Source: Ruegeria sp. HKCCD7303 | GTDB lineage: Bacteria; Pseudomonadota; Alphaproteobacteria; Rhodobacterales; Rhodobacteraceae | Direction: 5' to 3' | NCBI RefSeq assembly: GCF_013111185.1 | Contig: NZ_WVRE01000002.1 | Location: 930,001 to 994,000, forward strand | Length of the DNA: 64,000 nucleotides | Shown: piece after piece, positions 45,920-55,285 of the stretch | Numbering within the stretch: the first letter of the stretch is position 1 | How the letters are laid out: each line of letters opens with the position of its first letter | Notes under the pieces: generated by a model | The model's input: the letters and a program-made list of their open reading frames with translations, nothing else | Database searches by the model: none | What the model was told of the DNA's origin: nothing | Made by a program: the position numbers and the translations under genes

Positions 45920-47082
45920 AGTTCCTCCGGTCTCGAAAGCTTATCGGCCAACACTGTAAGGAATTTTGAGGCCTGCCTGCCGTCGCAAACGCGGTGGTCT
46001 GCAGAGAGCACAAAGTTGGTGACCTCACGGGGGGCAACTTTCTCCCCATCCACCCAAGGGCGGATTTGTGGGGCACCGACCGCCAAGAGGGCGACCTGAG
46101 GAGGGAAAATCACTCCCGTCATGCTGTCGGCACCACTCTCACCAAGGCTGGAAATAGTGAGCGTTCCGCTGGTCAGTTCTGAACTACGCAATCGTCCAGA
46201 ACGAGCACGGGTCACCAGATCACGCATCCCTTCCATGACCTCCTCAAGGGACATACGGTCTGCATTGAGGAGCGCTGGGGCGACCAGCCCGCCGCCACGG
46301 AGTGCGATGGCGACTCCTGTATTGATCTCGCTAGAGGGGACAAATTCTCCATTCACAATATGACCGTTCAGCGATTTGACGGCCTGCGCTGCGAGGGCGG
46401 CGGCCTTCACGATGGCCGCGCCGAGCAATATCCGTTCTGCCGGGGGCCGGTCCTTGTTGCGAGCGGCCAGCCATTCAGATAGGCCCTGAGTTTCGATCGT
46501 GTGCGAGACGTAGAAATGTGGAATTTCCTGCTTTGCGCGCGTCATCGCTGCGGCAACCGCCTTGCGCATTTCGGATAGGCCGTCCGTGGCTTGTTTGGAA
46601 CTGGCCGCGTTTTTCGCGAAGATCTCGACATCGGCCAAAACAACTGCCCCATCCGGGCCGCCGCCTCGGAGTTCAGACAGCTTCAGGCCAGCATGTCGTG
46701 CTGCAACGCGGGCCGCCGGGCTGGCTGCCACAACTGCCGTCGGTCTGGGCGGCGTGGCCGAGACCTTTTGCACATCAGGGCCAAGCGATGGAATGTATGG
46801 AGGCGCAGTGTCGGCCGGGTCTGGCAAAACCGCTGACACTTCCGGCGTCTCCTCTCCTATACGGGCTAGCGGCTCTCCCACAGGAACGGTTTGACCGACT
46901 TGCGCCAGTAATTCTGAGACGTCCCCGGCTTCAAAGCTCTCGATTTCTATGGCGCCTTTCTGTGTCTCTACCACGGCGACGACATCCCCCCGGTGCACCT
47001 CGTCCCCTGGCTGAATCAACCACTCGACCAACGTACCGGCCTCCATGTCCGCACCGAGCGAGGGCATCCGAAAGATACTCAT
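45916..47082 (-). CDS. 2-oxoacid dehydrogenase E2 (dihydrolipoamide acyltransferase)
   Basis: A 388-residue E2: one lipoyl domain (1-75) with the lipoylated lysine in VVETQKGAIEIES; a Pro/Ala linker; a peripheral-subunit binding domain (about 125-160, ASPAARVAARHAG and LRGGGPDGAVVLADV); and a catalytic domain ending in LSADHRVCDGRQASKF with the active-site His and Asp. Acyl specificity (acetyl, branched-chain or acetoin-derived) cannot be told. It starts 1 bp after the E1 gene. No E3 gene is in the window, so a housekeeping lipoamide dehydrogenase would be used. Confidence 0.9.
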   Translation of the reverse strand: MSIFRMPSLGADMEAGTLVEWLIQPGDEVHRGDVVAVVETQKGAIEIESFEAGDVSELLAQVGQTVPVGEPLARIGEETPEVSAVLPDPADTAPPYIPSLGPDVQKVSATPPRPTAVVAASPAARVAARHAGLKLSELRGGGPDGAVVLADVEIFAKNAASSKQATDGLSEMRKAVAAAMTRAKQEIPHFYVSHTIETQGLSEWLAARNKDRPPAERILLGAAIVKAAALAAQAVKSLNGHIVNGEFVPSSEINTGVAIALRGGGLVAPALLNADRMSLEEVMEGMRDLVTRARSGRLRSSELTSGTLTISSLGESGADSMTGVIFPPQVALLAVGAPQIRPWVDGEKVAPREVTNFVLSADHRVCDGRQASKFLTVLADKLSRPEEL

Positions 47083-47083
47083 G

Positions 47084-49078
47084 TCAGCTTTGCCCCATCA
47101 CACTTTTGGCCGCCGCGACAATCGCCGGAACCTGCGGTATCGAGGCGTCTTCCAGATGTTTCGGGTAAGGGATCGGAACTTCTTCCGAACACACCCTTCC
47201 AACTGGGGCATCGAGCGTCCAAAAGACCTGTTCGGTGATCCGGGCCGAGATTTCAGCTGCCAGCGAGCCGCTGCGCCATCCTTCGTCAACAATGACGGCG
47301 CGGCGCGTCCGGGCAACCGATCCCATGATTGTTTCGTCGTCAAGCGGACGTAGCGAGCGCAGGTCGATGACTTCAGCGCCAATCCCTTCTGAGGCAAGCG
47401 AATTTGCCGCCTCTAATGTCTTGTGGAGCGACCCGCCATAGGTAATCAGCGTCAGGTCTTTGCCCGGCCTGCGAATAGCTGCGCGGGAAATGTCGACAGG
47501 GCCTGCGCCCGAGTCGATTTGACCGCTCAGATTGTAGAGCATAACGTTTTCGAAGATCAGGACTGGATCGGGATCCTGCAGAGCGGTCCAAAGCATGCCG
47601 CGCGCATCTTCCAGCGTCGCAGGCGCGAGGACCTTAAGTCCCGGAATATGAGCGTACCAACCTTCAAGGCTACGGGAATGCTGGGCCGCGAGTTGCTTGC
47701 CCGCCCCGGTCGCCATACGGATGACCACCGGTACGCCGAACTGCCCTCCGGACATGTGCCGGAGGGTGGCTGCAGTGTTCAAAATCTGGTCGAGTGCCAA
47801 AAGGCTGAAGTTGACGGTCATCAGTTCAACGATGGGGCGCATCCCGGCACATGCAGCGCCGATCCCAGCCCCGGTGAAGCCTGACTCGGAAAGCGGCGTG
47901 TCACGCAACCTGTCCGCGCCGAATTTGTCCATCAGACCTTTGGAGACGGCATAGCATCCGCCATATGCACCGACGTCCTCGCCCATGAGGAAGACACGGG
48001 GATCGCGAGTCATGGCGTCGGAAATCGCGGCCCTAACGGCTTCGCGATAGGTCGTCTCGACCAGCTCACCGGTAGGGGAAGAGGCCTCAACAGTTGTTGC
48101 GGATGGCGCCATTACGTCCTTAGTTAACGACGACACAGGCTCCCAGGTTCCGGCCTCGGAAAAGGCTACGGCTTCGTCGATTTCGGCATCGGCTTGCTTT
48201 TCGAACTCCCGGATGTCTTCTTCGTGGATCAGCCTATTCTCTATGAGCCATGACTGGAAGCGCAGAATTGGCCCCTTTTTACGCCATTCCTCAACTTCGT
48301 CATTTGGTCGGTAAAGTTGGGCATCAAACATCGAATGCGCCCGGAAACGGTAAGTTCTACATTCGAGAAAGACTGGCTTTCCCGTTTCGCGGATTTCCTG
48401 CAGCGCCTGTGTTGCGGCCACTTCCACCGCGACAATGTCCATGCCATCGACCACACGCGCCTCGATCCCATAAGCGGCGGCCTTGCGGCTGACATCGGTC
48501 TCAGACTCGGAGCGAGCCAGGGCCGTTCCCATTGCGTAGCCATTGTTTTCGCAAACAAAAAGAACAGGTAGCCGCCACAGTACCGCGAGGTTAAGAGTCT
48601 CGTGGAACTCGCCCTCGGCCACGGCGCCTTCGCCAAAGAAGCAGGCCGTCACGCCCGTGTCGCCGCGCATCCGTTCGGCTAGAGCCAGCCCCGCAGCCAA
48701 GGGGAGACCGCCACCGACAATGGCATTGCCGCCATAGAAGCTCGTGGCGGCGTCAAACAGGTGCATCGAACCTCCGCGTCCGCCCGAGCAGCCTTCGGCC
48801 TTGCCATACATTTCGGCCATGACCGAGGACATTGAGACGCCGCGCATCAGCGCATGTCCGTGTTCTCGGTACGTGGCGACGACGCGATCTTTGTCCGACA
48901 AGAGCGGGATAATCCCAGCGGCAATCGCTTCCTCTCCATCATAGAGGTGCAGGAAGCCGCGAATTTTTTCCTGAGTGTATAGCTCCGCACATTTGTCTTC
49001 GAAACGTCGGATACGGATCATGTCACTCAGCAAGCGTTTCACATGGTCGCGGTCCAGTCTTGGTTTGCTTGTGGTCAT
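47084..49078 (-). CDS. 2-oxoacid dehydrogenase E1, fused alpha and beta subunits
   Basis: A 664-residue thiamine-diphosphate enzyme. Residues ~1-320 are the alpha part ([19 protein letters not shown]; ThDP motif [44 protein letters not shown]). After a short linker, residues ~340-664 are the beta part ([53 protein letters not shown]). Most alphaproteobacterial relatives are two genes; the fusion is unusual but known from other 2-oxoacid dehydrogenases. It overlaps acsA by 4 bp. Confidence 0.9.
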   Translation of the reverse strand: MTTSKPRLDRDHVKRLLSDMIRIRRFEDKCAELYTQEKIRGFLHLYDGEEAIAAGIIPLLSDKDRVVATYREHGHALMRGVSMSSVMAEMYGKAEGCSGGRGGSMHLFDAATSFYGGNAIVGGGLPLAAGLALAERMRGDTGVTACFFGEGAVAEGEFHETLNLAVLWRLPVLFVCENNGYAMGTALARSESETDVSRKAAAYGIEARVVDGMDIVAVEVAATQALQEIRETGKPVFLECRTYRFRAHSMFDAQLYRPNDEVEEWRKKGPILRFQSWLIENRLIHEEDIREFEKQADAEIDEAVAFSEAGTWEPVSSLTKDVMAPSATTVEASSPTGELVETTYREAVRAAISDAMTRDPRVFLMGEDVGAYGGCYAVSKGLMDKFGADRLRDTPLSESGFTGAGIGAACAGMRPIVELMTVNFSLLALDQILNTAATLRHMSGGQFGVPVVIRMATGAGKQLAAQHSRSLEGWYAHIPGLKVLAPATLEDARGMLWTALQDPDPVLIFENVMLYNLSGQIDSGAGPVDISRAAIRRPGKDLTLITYGGSLHKTLEAANSLASEGIGAEVIDLRSLRPLDDETIMGSVARTRRAVIVDEGWRSGSLAAEISARITEQVFWTLDAPVGRVCSEEVPIPYPKHLEDASIPQVPAIVAAAKSVMGQS

Positions 49079-50814
49079 TTCTCGTCCGTCTCCAATGTAG
49101 AGATGTCACCTTCTGGCAGACCAAGTTCGCGCGCCTTCAAAAGGCGGCGCATGATCTTGCCAGAGCGGGTCTTGGGAAGGGCATTTCGGAAAACGATCTC
49201 GCGGGGGGCCACAGCCGCTCCAAGCCGTTTGCGGGCAAGGCCGCGAATGTCGCGCTCTAGCTCCTCATCCGCGGTTTGGCCGGAATTCAGGGTCACGAAG
49301 GCTTTGACGATTTCGCCCGCTGTCTCGTCTGGAATACCAATCACAGCGGCCTCGGCGACGGCTTCATGCTCAATCAGCGCACTTTCAACCTCGAAGGGGC
49401 CGACCAGATGGCCCGACGTTTTGATTAGGTCATCGGCTCGACCGACGAACCAGAAATACCCATCACTGTCCCGCATCGCGAGATCGCCTGACAAGTACCA
49501 ACCATCATTGAAGCATTTTTCGTACCGCGCCTGTTCGTGAAGATAGTCCCGCATCATCGAGGGCCAGCCCGGTCGCAGAGCAAGCTCTCCTATCTCGCCA
49601 TCCGGTAATTCCCGCAAGCCACCGTTGTCTGGTTCCACAATGCCAGCAACAACGCCAGGCAGGGGTTTGCCCATCGATCCAGGCTTGATGTCATGCGCTC
49701 TAGTATTGGCAATCATGATGCCCCCGGTTTCTGTCTGCCACCAATTGTCGTGGAACGGACGACCGAATACCTCGTTGGACCAGACCACGGCTTCGGCGTT
49801 CAGAGGCTCACCGACGCTTGCAAGAAACTGCAGAGCACTGAAGTTGTACCCTCGTGCGGCCTCACTGCCAGCGCGCATCATCATGCGGATGGCTGTTGGG
49901 GCTGAATACCAGACCTCAACGCGTTCCCTTTCAACGATCCCATACCAGCGTTCGAGATTGAATTCTGCCTCGTCCACGATCATCGTCACGCGGTTCACCA
50001 GTGGTGAGATAATCCCGTAGGTCGTTCCGGTGACCCAGCCCGGGTCAGCGGTGCACCAGTAGGTCACGCCGGGCTGCAGTTCGAGCGCGTATCGACCCGA
50101 GAGCGCGTGGTGCTGAACTGCGCCATGCACGTGAACCGCACCTTTTGGCCTCCCGGTGGTACCCGAGGTGAAGTGAATCAATGCCGGGTCTTCCGTCTGT
50201 GTGTGGGCAGCCAGAAATTCTGTCGAGGCCTCTTGCAATGCCGGGGCCAGAGCGACGCAATCATCAGGAGCTTCGTCGCCAACGATGAGGACCAAACGCA
50301 GCGACGTCATTTCCTGACGCCACGATGCGATTTTGCGTTTGTAGAGTGATTTAGTCGTGACCAGAACATTGGCATCGCCGATTTCCATCCTGGTTCTCAG
50401 GGGTTCTGGCCCAAAGGCGGCAAAGAGTGGCGTAAAGACCATCCCGGCCTTTAAAGTGCCAAGGGCCGCAGCATAAAGCTCAGGCCGCCGCCCCATCGCG
50501 ACAAAGACGCGGTCCCCTTTTTGTTGTCCGTGGTCGTAGAGCAGATTTGCAAACCGCGACGACATGGCTGCGAGATCTCCATAGCTGAGCGTTTGCTGCG
50601 CTCCCTCCTTGGATAGCCAGATCAGGGCAGTATGGTCTCCATGCCCCTGCGCTACATGGCGATCGACAGCTTCAAACCCGATGTTGATCGAGCCATCTGG
50701 CAAACCTGTGAGAAGTCCGCGGCCAAGGTCGTTTGTCGGCTGCTCTAGGGCATCCGAGGTTGGTTGCCAACACGCAGCGGCGCGCTCTTCGGGTGATTTC
50801 CCAATGATGCTCAT
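49075..50814 (-). CDS. acsA: Acetyl-CoA synthetase-like AMP-forming ligase
   Basis: A 579-residue adenylate-forming enzyme. The P-loop is [20 protein letters not shown], the A5 region [14 protein letters not shown], hinge-domain [20 protein letters not shown], and the catalytic lysine lies in [14 protein letters not shown]. Length matches the shorter Bacillus AcsA type, not the ~650-residue Acs. It would activate acetate or a related short acid to the CoA ester. First gene of the operon with E1, E2 and ACP. Its upstream region is an IS6 fragment beginning ~70 bp away. Confidence 0.88.
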   Translation of the reverse strand: MSIIGKSPEERAAACWQPTSDALEQPTNDLGRGLLTGLPDGSINIGFEAVDRHVAQGHGDHTALIWLSKEGAQQTLSYGDLAAMSSRFANLLYDHGQQKGDRVFVAMGRRPELYAAALGTLKAGMVFTPLFAAFGPEPLRTRMEIGDANVLVTTKSLYKRKIASWRQEMTSLRLVLIVGDEAPDDCVALAPALQEASTEFLAAHTQTEDPALIHFTSGTTGRPKGAVHVHGAVQHHALSGRYALELQPGVTYWCTADPGWVTGTTYGIISPLVNRVTMIVDEAEFNLERWYGIVERERVEVWYSAPTAIRMMMRAGSEAARGYNFSALQFLASVGEPLNAEAVVWSNEVFGRPFHDNWWQTETGGIMIANTRAHDIKPGSMGKPLPGVVAGIVEPDNGGLRELPDGEIGELALRPGWPSMMRDYLHEQARYEKCFNDGWYLSGDLAMRDSDGYFWFVGRADDLIKTSGHLVGPFEVESALIEHEAVAEAAVIGIPDETAGEIVKAFVTLNSGQTADEELERDIRGLARKRLGAAVAPREIVFRNALPKTRSGKIMRRLLKARELGLPEGDISTLETDEK

Positions 50815-50863
50815 TGCTACATCCTCCCGCAGAAAGTCTGGTGGGGAGGTCTGGGGGAAAGCA

Positions 50864-50877
50864 ATGACTCAAATCAA
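50864..50877 (-). promoter_or_regulatory. Weak Fnr-type box before acsA operon (8/10)
   Basis: ATGAC-TCAA-ATCAA on the plus strand (TTGAT-TTGA-GTCAT facing acsA), 50 bp before the start codon, with an IS6 fragment starting 9 bp upstream. Confidence 0.4.
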
Positions 50878-50885
50878 AGCGCGCA

Positions 50886-51100
50886 ATATAGCGGACGGCT
50901 TCATGGCTGACATCGATCCCGCGCTCGTGCAGCAGATCTTCGACATTTCGAAGCGAGAGCGGAAATCGGATGTACAGAATCACCGCAAGGCGGATGATCT
51001 CAGGGCTAGTTTTGAAGTACTTTAAGGAGGCAGGTTTGGTCATGTCCGAAGGCTATGCAACCGCCCTGCCCCGCTCAAGCAAAGTTCTTCTGACAAGACC
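50886..51100 (-). mobile_element. IS6-like fragment upstream of acsA
   Basis: The right end CTGACAAGACC (51090-51100) and the transposase N-terminus (MTKPASLKYFKTSPE to VSHEAVRY; roughly 50890-51043) are retained; the catalytic part is gone. Homology stops close to the acsA promoter, so the fragment now forms the upstream flank of the operon. Confidence 0.8.
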
Positions 51101-51151
51101 AGCTACGTAACCGCCCTGCCCTGCTCAAGCCAAGTTATTCTGACAAGACCC
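51101..51151. mobile_element. Second, tandem IS6-like right end
   Basis: AGCTACGTAACCGCCCTGCCCTGC... to TTATTCTGACAAGACC repeats the terminal ~50 bp of the adjacent fragment directly next to it. The two copies differ at several bases, so they derive from separate insertions, or an old duplication. Confidence 0.65.
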
Positions 51152-51152
51152 T

Positions 51153-51431
51153 TTAATTGCTCGCGCCCCGCGCGGCCTGAGGGTTCTCAGTCAGAAAACC
51201 TCGCAAAACGGTGAAGAGAGCCCTCGCATGTTGAATATCGTCAGCATGCATTGCAGCGCGAATATCGTCGCAGATCATTTCATGTACTTTTTGCGGCCCG
51301 TGGTGAATTTGCATAAGGTAATTCCCCATTAGCGCGGCGTCGTATGTGGTGAAATGCTCGTGTTCAGCGAGCGCGTCGATCTCTGCCCTCGTGAGCGCGG
51401 ACATGTCTTCGATATCTTCAGCCGAAATCAT
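51153..51431 (-). CDS. 92-residue helical protein of unknown function
   Basis: A small acidic protein MISAEDIEDMSALTRAEIDALAEHEHFTTYDAA, followed by NYLMQIHHGPQKVHEMICDDIR and a helical end. Four histidines lie in the centre. No family name can be given. A 9/10 Fnr-type box 53 bp upstream and the ribosome site GGAGGCAAAG support a real gene in the low-oxygen set. Confidence 0.72.
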   Translation of the reverse strand: MISAEDIEDMSALTRAEIDALAEHEHFTTYDAALMGNYLMQIHHGPQKVHEMICDDIRAAMHADDIQHARALFTVLRGFLTENPQAARGASN

Positions 51432-51483
51432 GGTTCTTTGCCTCCCAATGAAAGAACATTAACAATCCGATCGACGCAGCACA

Positions 51484-51497
51484 TTGATTTGGCTCAA
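51484..51497 (-). promoter_or_regulatory. Fnr/FixK-type box before small helical protein (9/10)
   Basis: TTGAT-TTGG-CTCAA, 53 bp before the start of the 92-residue protein. Confidence 0.6.
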
Positions 51498-51618
51498 ACG
51501 TCGCTGGTCAAGCTGGATTGGATATAACAACAACTGGGCGACCGATGCGGACCCCTCATGGACTTTTTGACTAATGATTTCTGATCCAAGAAAGCCACCG
51601 CTGAACCACACTAAAAAT

Positions 51619-52436
51619 GGTGCTGTCAGACGAATTCTAGCTAGTCTCAGTTTGCCGCTGAAACTGCGAAGCTATTCGGAACAAAGTTGACGCCACTCGG
51701 CAAGAGCAGCGGTGCGTGTCAGCTTGAAGGAGTCTCGGCTGCTGAGCGATCTTTCCTGATTGAAGTGGTTGTAGACGCAGGAATGGACGGAAGCGAACTT
51801 CTGCAAACTTCGGATGCGCCTGAAACGTTGCATCGCGCGTTCGCGTCGTCGGAACGGCGAGTGCGAATTCTCAACGCAGTTATTGAGCCACCTGCCCGTC
51901 TGCTGTTTTTCGATAGCGCCAAGCTCTCTGAGAGCGGCCCGGTACGATGCGAAGCGATCCGTGACGAAGTTGTTCGCTTTTCCGTGCCGCTTCATCAATT
52001 TCTTGAGGAATTTCAGTGCTGCAGCTCTGTTTCGACGTTTGGTGACAACGGCTTCCAGCACTTCGCCCTCATGATCGACGGCCCGCCAAAGATAATGCCG
52101 CTTGCCACTCACCTTCACGAAAACCTCGTCCACATGCCACTTCCATTTGGAGTATGCTCTCAATTGCTGAACACGCTTTCTTCGGATTTCAGCAGCAAAC
52201 CTTGGGCCAAACCTGTTCCACCAATACCGGACAGTTTCGTGACTCACGTCTATGCCTCGCTCGTGCAACAAGTCTTCGACATTCCGAAGCGAGAGCGGGA
52301 AACGGATGTACAGCTTCACAGCAAGGCGGATGATCTCGGGGCTGGTTTTAAAGTACTTAAATGGCGACTGTTTAATCATGCGCGAAGGCTACGAGAGCAC
52401 CTTGCCCTGCTCAAGCAAAGTTATTCTGACAAGGCC
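51619..52436 (-). mobile_element. Full-length intact IS6-like insertion sequence
   Basis: An 818-bp element with left end GGTGCTGTCAGACGAATTC and right end TTATTCTGACAAGGCC, carrying one uninterrupted transposase. It has cut into an IS1182-type transposase gene, whose C-terminal remainder begins immediately at 52437. No 8-bp target duplication is visible (CTAAAAAT versus GCCAGGAA), compatible with later deletion or cointegrate formation. Confidence 0.88.
51672..52379 (-). CDS. IS6-family transposase, intact
   Basis: A 235-residue DDE transposase. N-terminal helix-turn-helix (LRNVEDLLHERGIDVSHETVRYWWNRFGP); catalytic residues Asp in KWHVDEVFVKV, Asp in FVTDRFASY and a probable Glu in SPFRRRERAMQRFR. 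Length is normal for IS6 (about 230-240). It is the only copy in the window that could supply transposase to the relics. Confidence 0.93.
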   Translation of the reverse strand: MIKQSPFKYFKTSPEIIRLAVKLYIRFPLSLRNVEDLLHERGIDVSHETVRYWWNRFGPRFAAEIRRKRVQQLRAYSKWKWHVDEVFVKVSGKRHYLWRAVDHEGEVLEAVVTKRRNRAAALKFLKKLMKRHGKANNFVTDRFASYRAALRELGAIEKQQTGRWLNNCVENSHSPFRRRERAMQRFRRIRSLQKFASVHSCVYNHFNQERSLSSRDSFKLTRTAALAEWRQLCSE

Positions 52437-52438
52437 GC

Positions 52439-52843
52439 CAGGAACTCAAGCAGTTCCGCCGCAACTATTCTGACCCAAACCGAGGGCCAACTGGCAAGGG
52501 CACGGGCCGCTACCGCGCCCTGAAAGACGTTTGCGAGGCCTGTCCATCAAAAGCCAAATGCTGCCCTAATGCCGATGCGCGCAAAATCACCCGCGAAGAG
52601 CATGAAGACGCTCGCCAGGTCGCCCGCGAAATCGCCAAAACACGCCAATACGAGATCTCAATGAAGCTCCGAAAGAAAGTCGAGATGCTCTCTGCCCACC
52701 TCAAACGCATTCTCGGCTTGGGACGGCTCCGATTACGCGGACCATGTGGTACCAATGACGAATTCCTCCTCGCCGCCACCGCCCAGAACCTCCGCAAATT
52801 GGCCAAGATCTTTCCCGCGCCGCAGCAATCGCGAAAAGCCTGA
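52439..52843 (+). pseudogene. IS1182-like transposase, C-terminal fragment
   Basis: An open frame of about 134 codons with no start, reading QELKQFRRNYSDPNRG, then the cysteine cluster CEACPSKAKCCPNADARKI and a helical end (EISMKLRKKVEMLSAHLKRILGLGRLRLRG, FLLAATAQNLRKLAKIF). This is the typical C-terminus of IS1182/DDE_Tnp_1_6 transposases. The 5' part is replaced by the IS6 element. Confidence 0.82.
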
Positions 52844-52983
52844 TCAGAAAGGCGTTCGTGCCGTGCTCGGGTTACCCCATTCTGCACCAGCAACACGTTG
52901 TTTTTCCAAAGAATCGGCTCGGTGCAGACGTTCGCTGCGCAGTACATCAGTGACCGCTATGCGGACATTGCAGCCAAGCCCTT

Positions 52984-52997
52984 TTGATCCGCATCAA
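52984..52997 (+). promoter_or_regulatory. Perfect Fnr/FixK-type box before hsp20
   Basis: TTGAT-CCGC-ATCAA, 60 bp before the start codon of the Hsp20 gene. Confidence 0.75.
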
Positions 52998-53057
52998 GGA
53001 CGTGGAACGGCGACCAGCTCAATATCTCTCCAACCTATCAAAGAGGAGAACCCGGAA

Positions 53058-53474
53058 ATGGTTGAGAAATCTCACACCAGTGGCTTCTGGCCTTCGCTTT
53101 ATGAACCTCTTCGGCAGGCGGGGACGCATGTATCCGAATGGTTGGCCCCCGCATCAGAGGCCTCAGGATCGGAAGACACTTACCGTATAAGCGTCGAACT
53201 GCCAGGGGTGGCTGAAGGAGACATCGACTTGAGTGTTCATGACGGTGTTGTAACGCTGAAGGGCGAAAAGCAGACAGAGCGCGAAGAGAAAGGTGAGACA
53301 TGGTTCTTCTCTGAGAGGCAGTATGGCTCATTCAGTCGGTCTTTTCGGCTGCCGCCGGACGCGGATGCTGGCAGTGTCGACGCACACTTAAAGGATGGAG
53401 TGCTGACCATCACTATTCCTAAGGTCGCACCGAAAAAGTCGGAAGGTACCAAGGTGCAGATCCGCAGATCCTAG
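53058..53474 (+). CDS. Hsp20/alpha-crystallin small heat-shock protein (first copy)
   Basis: A 138-residue holdase starting MVEKSHTSGFWPSLYEPLR. The alpha-crystallin domain spans about 45-135: YRISVELPGVAEGDIDLSV, GVVTLKGEKQ, FFSERQYGSFSRSFRLPPDAD, and the C-terminal AHLKDGVLTITIPKV, which carries the IxI-type interaction motif (ITIPK). The ATG has AGGAGAA upstream. A longer in-frame extension runs back into the IS1182 fragment and was rejected. Confidence 0.93.
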   Translation: MVEKSHTSGFWPSLYEPLRQAGTHVSEWLAPASEASGSEDTYRISVELPGVAEGDIDLSVHDGVVTLKGEKQTEREEKGETWFFSERQYGSFSRSFRLPPDADAGSVDAHLKDGVLTITIPKVAPKKSEGTKVQIRRS

Positions 53475-53724
53475 GGCGATACAACTTGAACGTTACACTC
53501 AATGGGACGACTGCTTCGTGAGCTAGCAGACGCTGGAAGAAAATATGGCCTTGACCACAACGCGGACAATGTTGCCGCTTTCCGTGTCAGCGCCTCTCTC
53601 CCAAAGTGCATGGGAGAATTGACAGGCTAGAATTCTATACGACGGCGAAAAGCGTGTGGCCGAAATACAATTCATGATACAGTTGAAGGCCTCCGACTGG
53701 CGCCAAACTTCAACGGAGACCCCT

Positions 53725-54570
53725 ATGGAACGCCGAACCATACTTTTTGTTATGAATGTAAAAACCGAGGACCACGAGATCGGCAAGGTTGCGGAAATGG
53801 CCGCAAGAGAGGACCATCATTTGCTTTGTCTTATGCTTGATATGGCCCCCGCCTTGCCTGCATATTCCTACTCGGTTCCGCCATATGGCGGGCTGAATAT
53901 TCCGGACGATTGGAAGGAGACCCTAGCCTCCACGCAAGCTAATCTCAAATTCAGGTGTGATATCATTGAACAGCTGCTCGCACAGAGAAATGCGTCGGGG
54001 GAGGTTGAGGCTGTCCTTACTGCAAGCATGGATACCAAACATGTCGTTGCGCGTTTTGCCCGTGTCAGCGATGAGGCGATCTTTTCTCAAAGTCTGCGGG
54101 AGACCCGCGATCTGATGACCGAAGCGGCATCCGGCGTTTTGTTCCACTCACCGATCGGATTTCGGATCAATGCCAACCTAGCACGAAATTCCGAATGCAT
54201 ATTTGTCGCCTGGGACAGCAGCGAGGCCGCGTCTGCAGCAGTTCACGCCGCCCTACCGCATCTGCTGGACGCGCGCGAGGTGATTATAGGATGTATCGAC
54301 CCTGTGACCACGGTTAACCGTGACGGGCAGGATCCCGGAACCGATGTGGCCGCATGGCTCAGCCATCATGGATGCTTGGTAACCTTGTCACAGTATCCCA
54401 GCGGTGGACGCTCCGTCGCCGATGTTATTCAGGACCGCGCGGCGGAATCCGGCTCAGATCTGATCGTGATGGGAGCATACGGTCAGGCCCGGATGATCCA
54501 GACTGTTTTGGGCGGAACGACCCGGTCGATGGTCGAACAAACCAAGTTACCGGTCTTCCTCGCCCACTGA
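53725..54570 (+). CDS. 281-residue universal stress protein (paralog B)
   Basis: Same length and layout as the protein at 39424-40269. Starts MERRTILFVMNVKTEDHEIG; middle motif AAWLSHHGCLVTLSQYPSGG; C-terminal IVMGAYGQARMIQTVLGGTTRSMVEQ with an intact nucleotide-binding loop; ends LPVFLAH. The N-terminal half again lacks the glycine-rich loop. It lies 250 bp after hsp20 on the same strand; own promoter or readthrough is unclear. Confidence 0.87.
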   Translation: MERRTILFVMNVKTEDHEIGKVAEMAAREDHHLLCLMLDMAPALPAYSYSVPPYGGLNIPDDWKETLASTQANLKFRCDIIEQLLAQRNASGEVEAVLTASMDTKHVVARFARVSDEAIFSQSLRETRDLMTEAASGVLFHSPIGFRINANLARNSECIFVAWDSSEAASAAVHAALPHLLDAREVIIGCIDPVTTVNRDGQDPGTDVAAWLSHHGCLVTLSQYPSGGRSVADVIQDRAAESGSDLIVMGAYGQARMIQTVLGGTTRSMVEQTKLPVFLAH

Positions 54571-54631
54571 GAAACCCCCAGCGGGATCCGCTTTTTTGAA
54601 CGAGCACTCTGCGGACAAACCTGCTGGTTAA

Positions 54632-54750
54632 CGGCCAGACGAATGATCTCGTGGTTGGTTTTGTAGTACTTTAATGGCGATCTTTTATTCATAAGCTGAG
54701 GCTACGAAAGCCCCCTGCTCCGCATCAAGCCAAGTGCTTCTGACAAAACC
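54632..54750 (-). mobile_element. IS6-like fragment
   Basis: The right end GCTTCTGACAAAACC and the first ~20 transposase codons (MNKRSPLKYYKTNHEIIRLA) are recognisable between 54632 and 54750. The remainder is missing. Confidence 0.7.
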
Positions 54751-54766
54751 TAGCAAGGATCATCGC

Positions 54767-55222
54767 TCATTGCGCATGTCCATCAAGTGTCGTGCCGGTG
54801 CTTGTGCCGACCCAGTCTGCTATGTCGCTTGCGGATATCACGCCAGTCCGCCGTCCGATTTCTTTGCCACCTTGGAAGGCAATCAGAAGTGGAATGCCGC
54901 GGATGCCATACCGGGCTCCCGCCGTCGGAAATGCCTCAGTATCGAGCTTGGCGAGGCGCGCGCTACCTTTGAGCGCCTGAGCGGCCTTGGCGAACTCTGG
55001 CGCCATCATGCGGCAAGGCCCACACCATGCGGCCCAAAAGTCCACAATCAATGGAACGTCGTCGATACGTTCCGCCTTCTGTAAAACGTCGAGAGAGACA
55101 TCGATGGGAGCCCGGGGCACGAGCATGGCACCACATTTTCCACATTTGGGAGAAGCGCGCAGACGGCCTTCCGGAACCTTATTTCCCTGACCACAGGCGA
55201 GACAAGCAAGCTTCAAACTCAT
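54767..55222 (-). CDS. trxC: Thioredoxin 2 (TrxC type)
   Basis: A 151-residue thioredoxin with an N-terminal zinc ribbon (CLACGQGNK and CGKCGAML, two CxxC pairs) characteristic of TrxC, followed by a thioredoxin domain with the active site WAAWCGPCRMM and the cis-proline in GIRGIPLLIAF. TrxC is an oxidative-stress thioredoxin. It lies 63 bp after the cytochrome c gene on the same strand and may be cotranscribed. Confidence 0.94.
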   Translation of the reverse strand: MSLKLACLACGQGNKVPEGRLRASPKCGKCGAMLVPRAPIDVSLDVLQKAERIDDVPLIVDFWAAWCGPCRMMAPEFAKAAQALKGSARLAKLDTEAFPTAGARYGIRGIPLLIAFQGGKEIGRRTGVISASDIADWVGTSTGTTLDGHAQ

Positions 55223-55285
55223 ATGCTAATCCCCCTTATCCTTCTGTTCATCAATAATTAGCCTTTCGCTCAGCTCCATATTTCT

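Noticed and set aside
52510-52947. 145-codon ORF antisense to the IS1182 fragment
   Set aside because: The plus-strand translation matches an IS1182 transposase C-terminus, so the antisense frame is a shadow.
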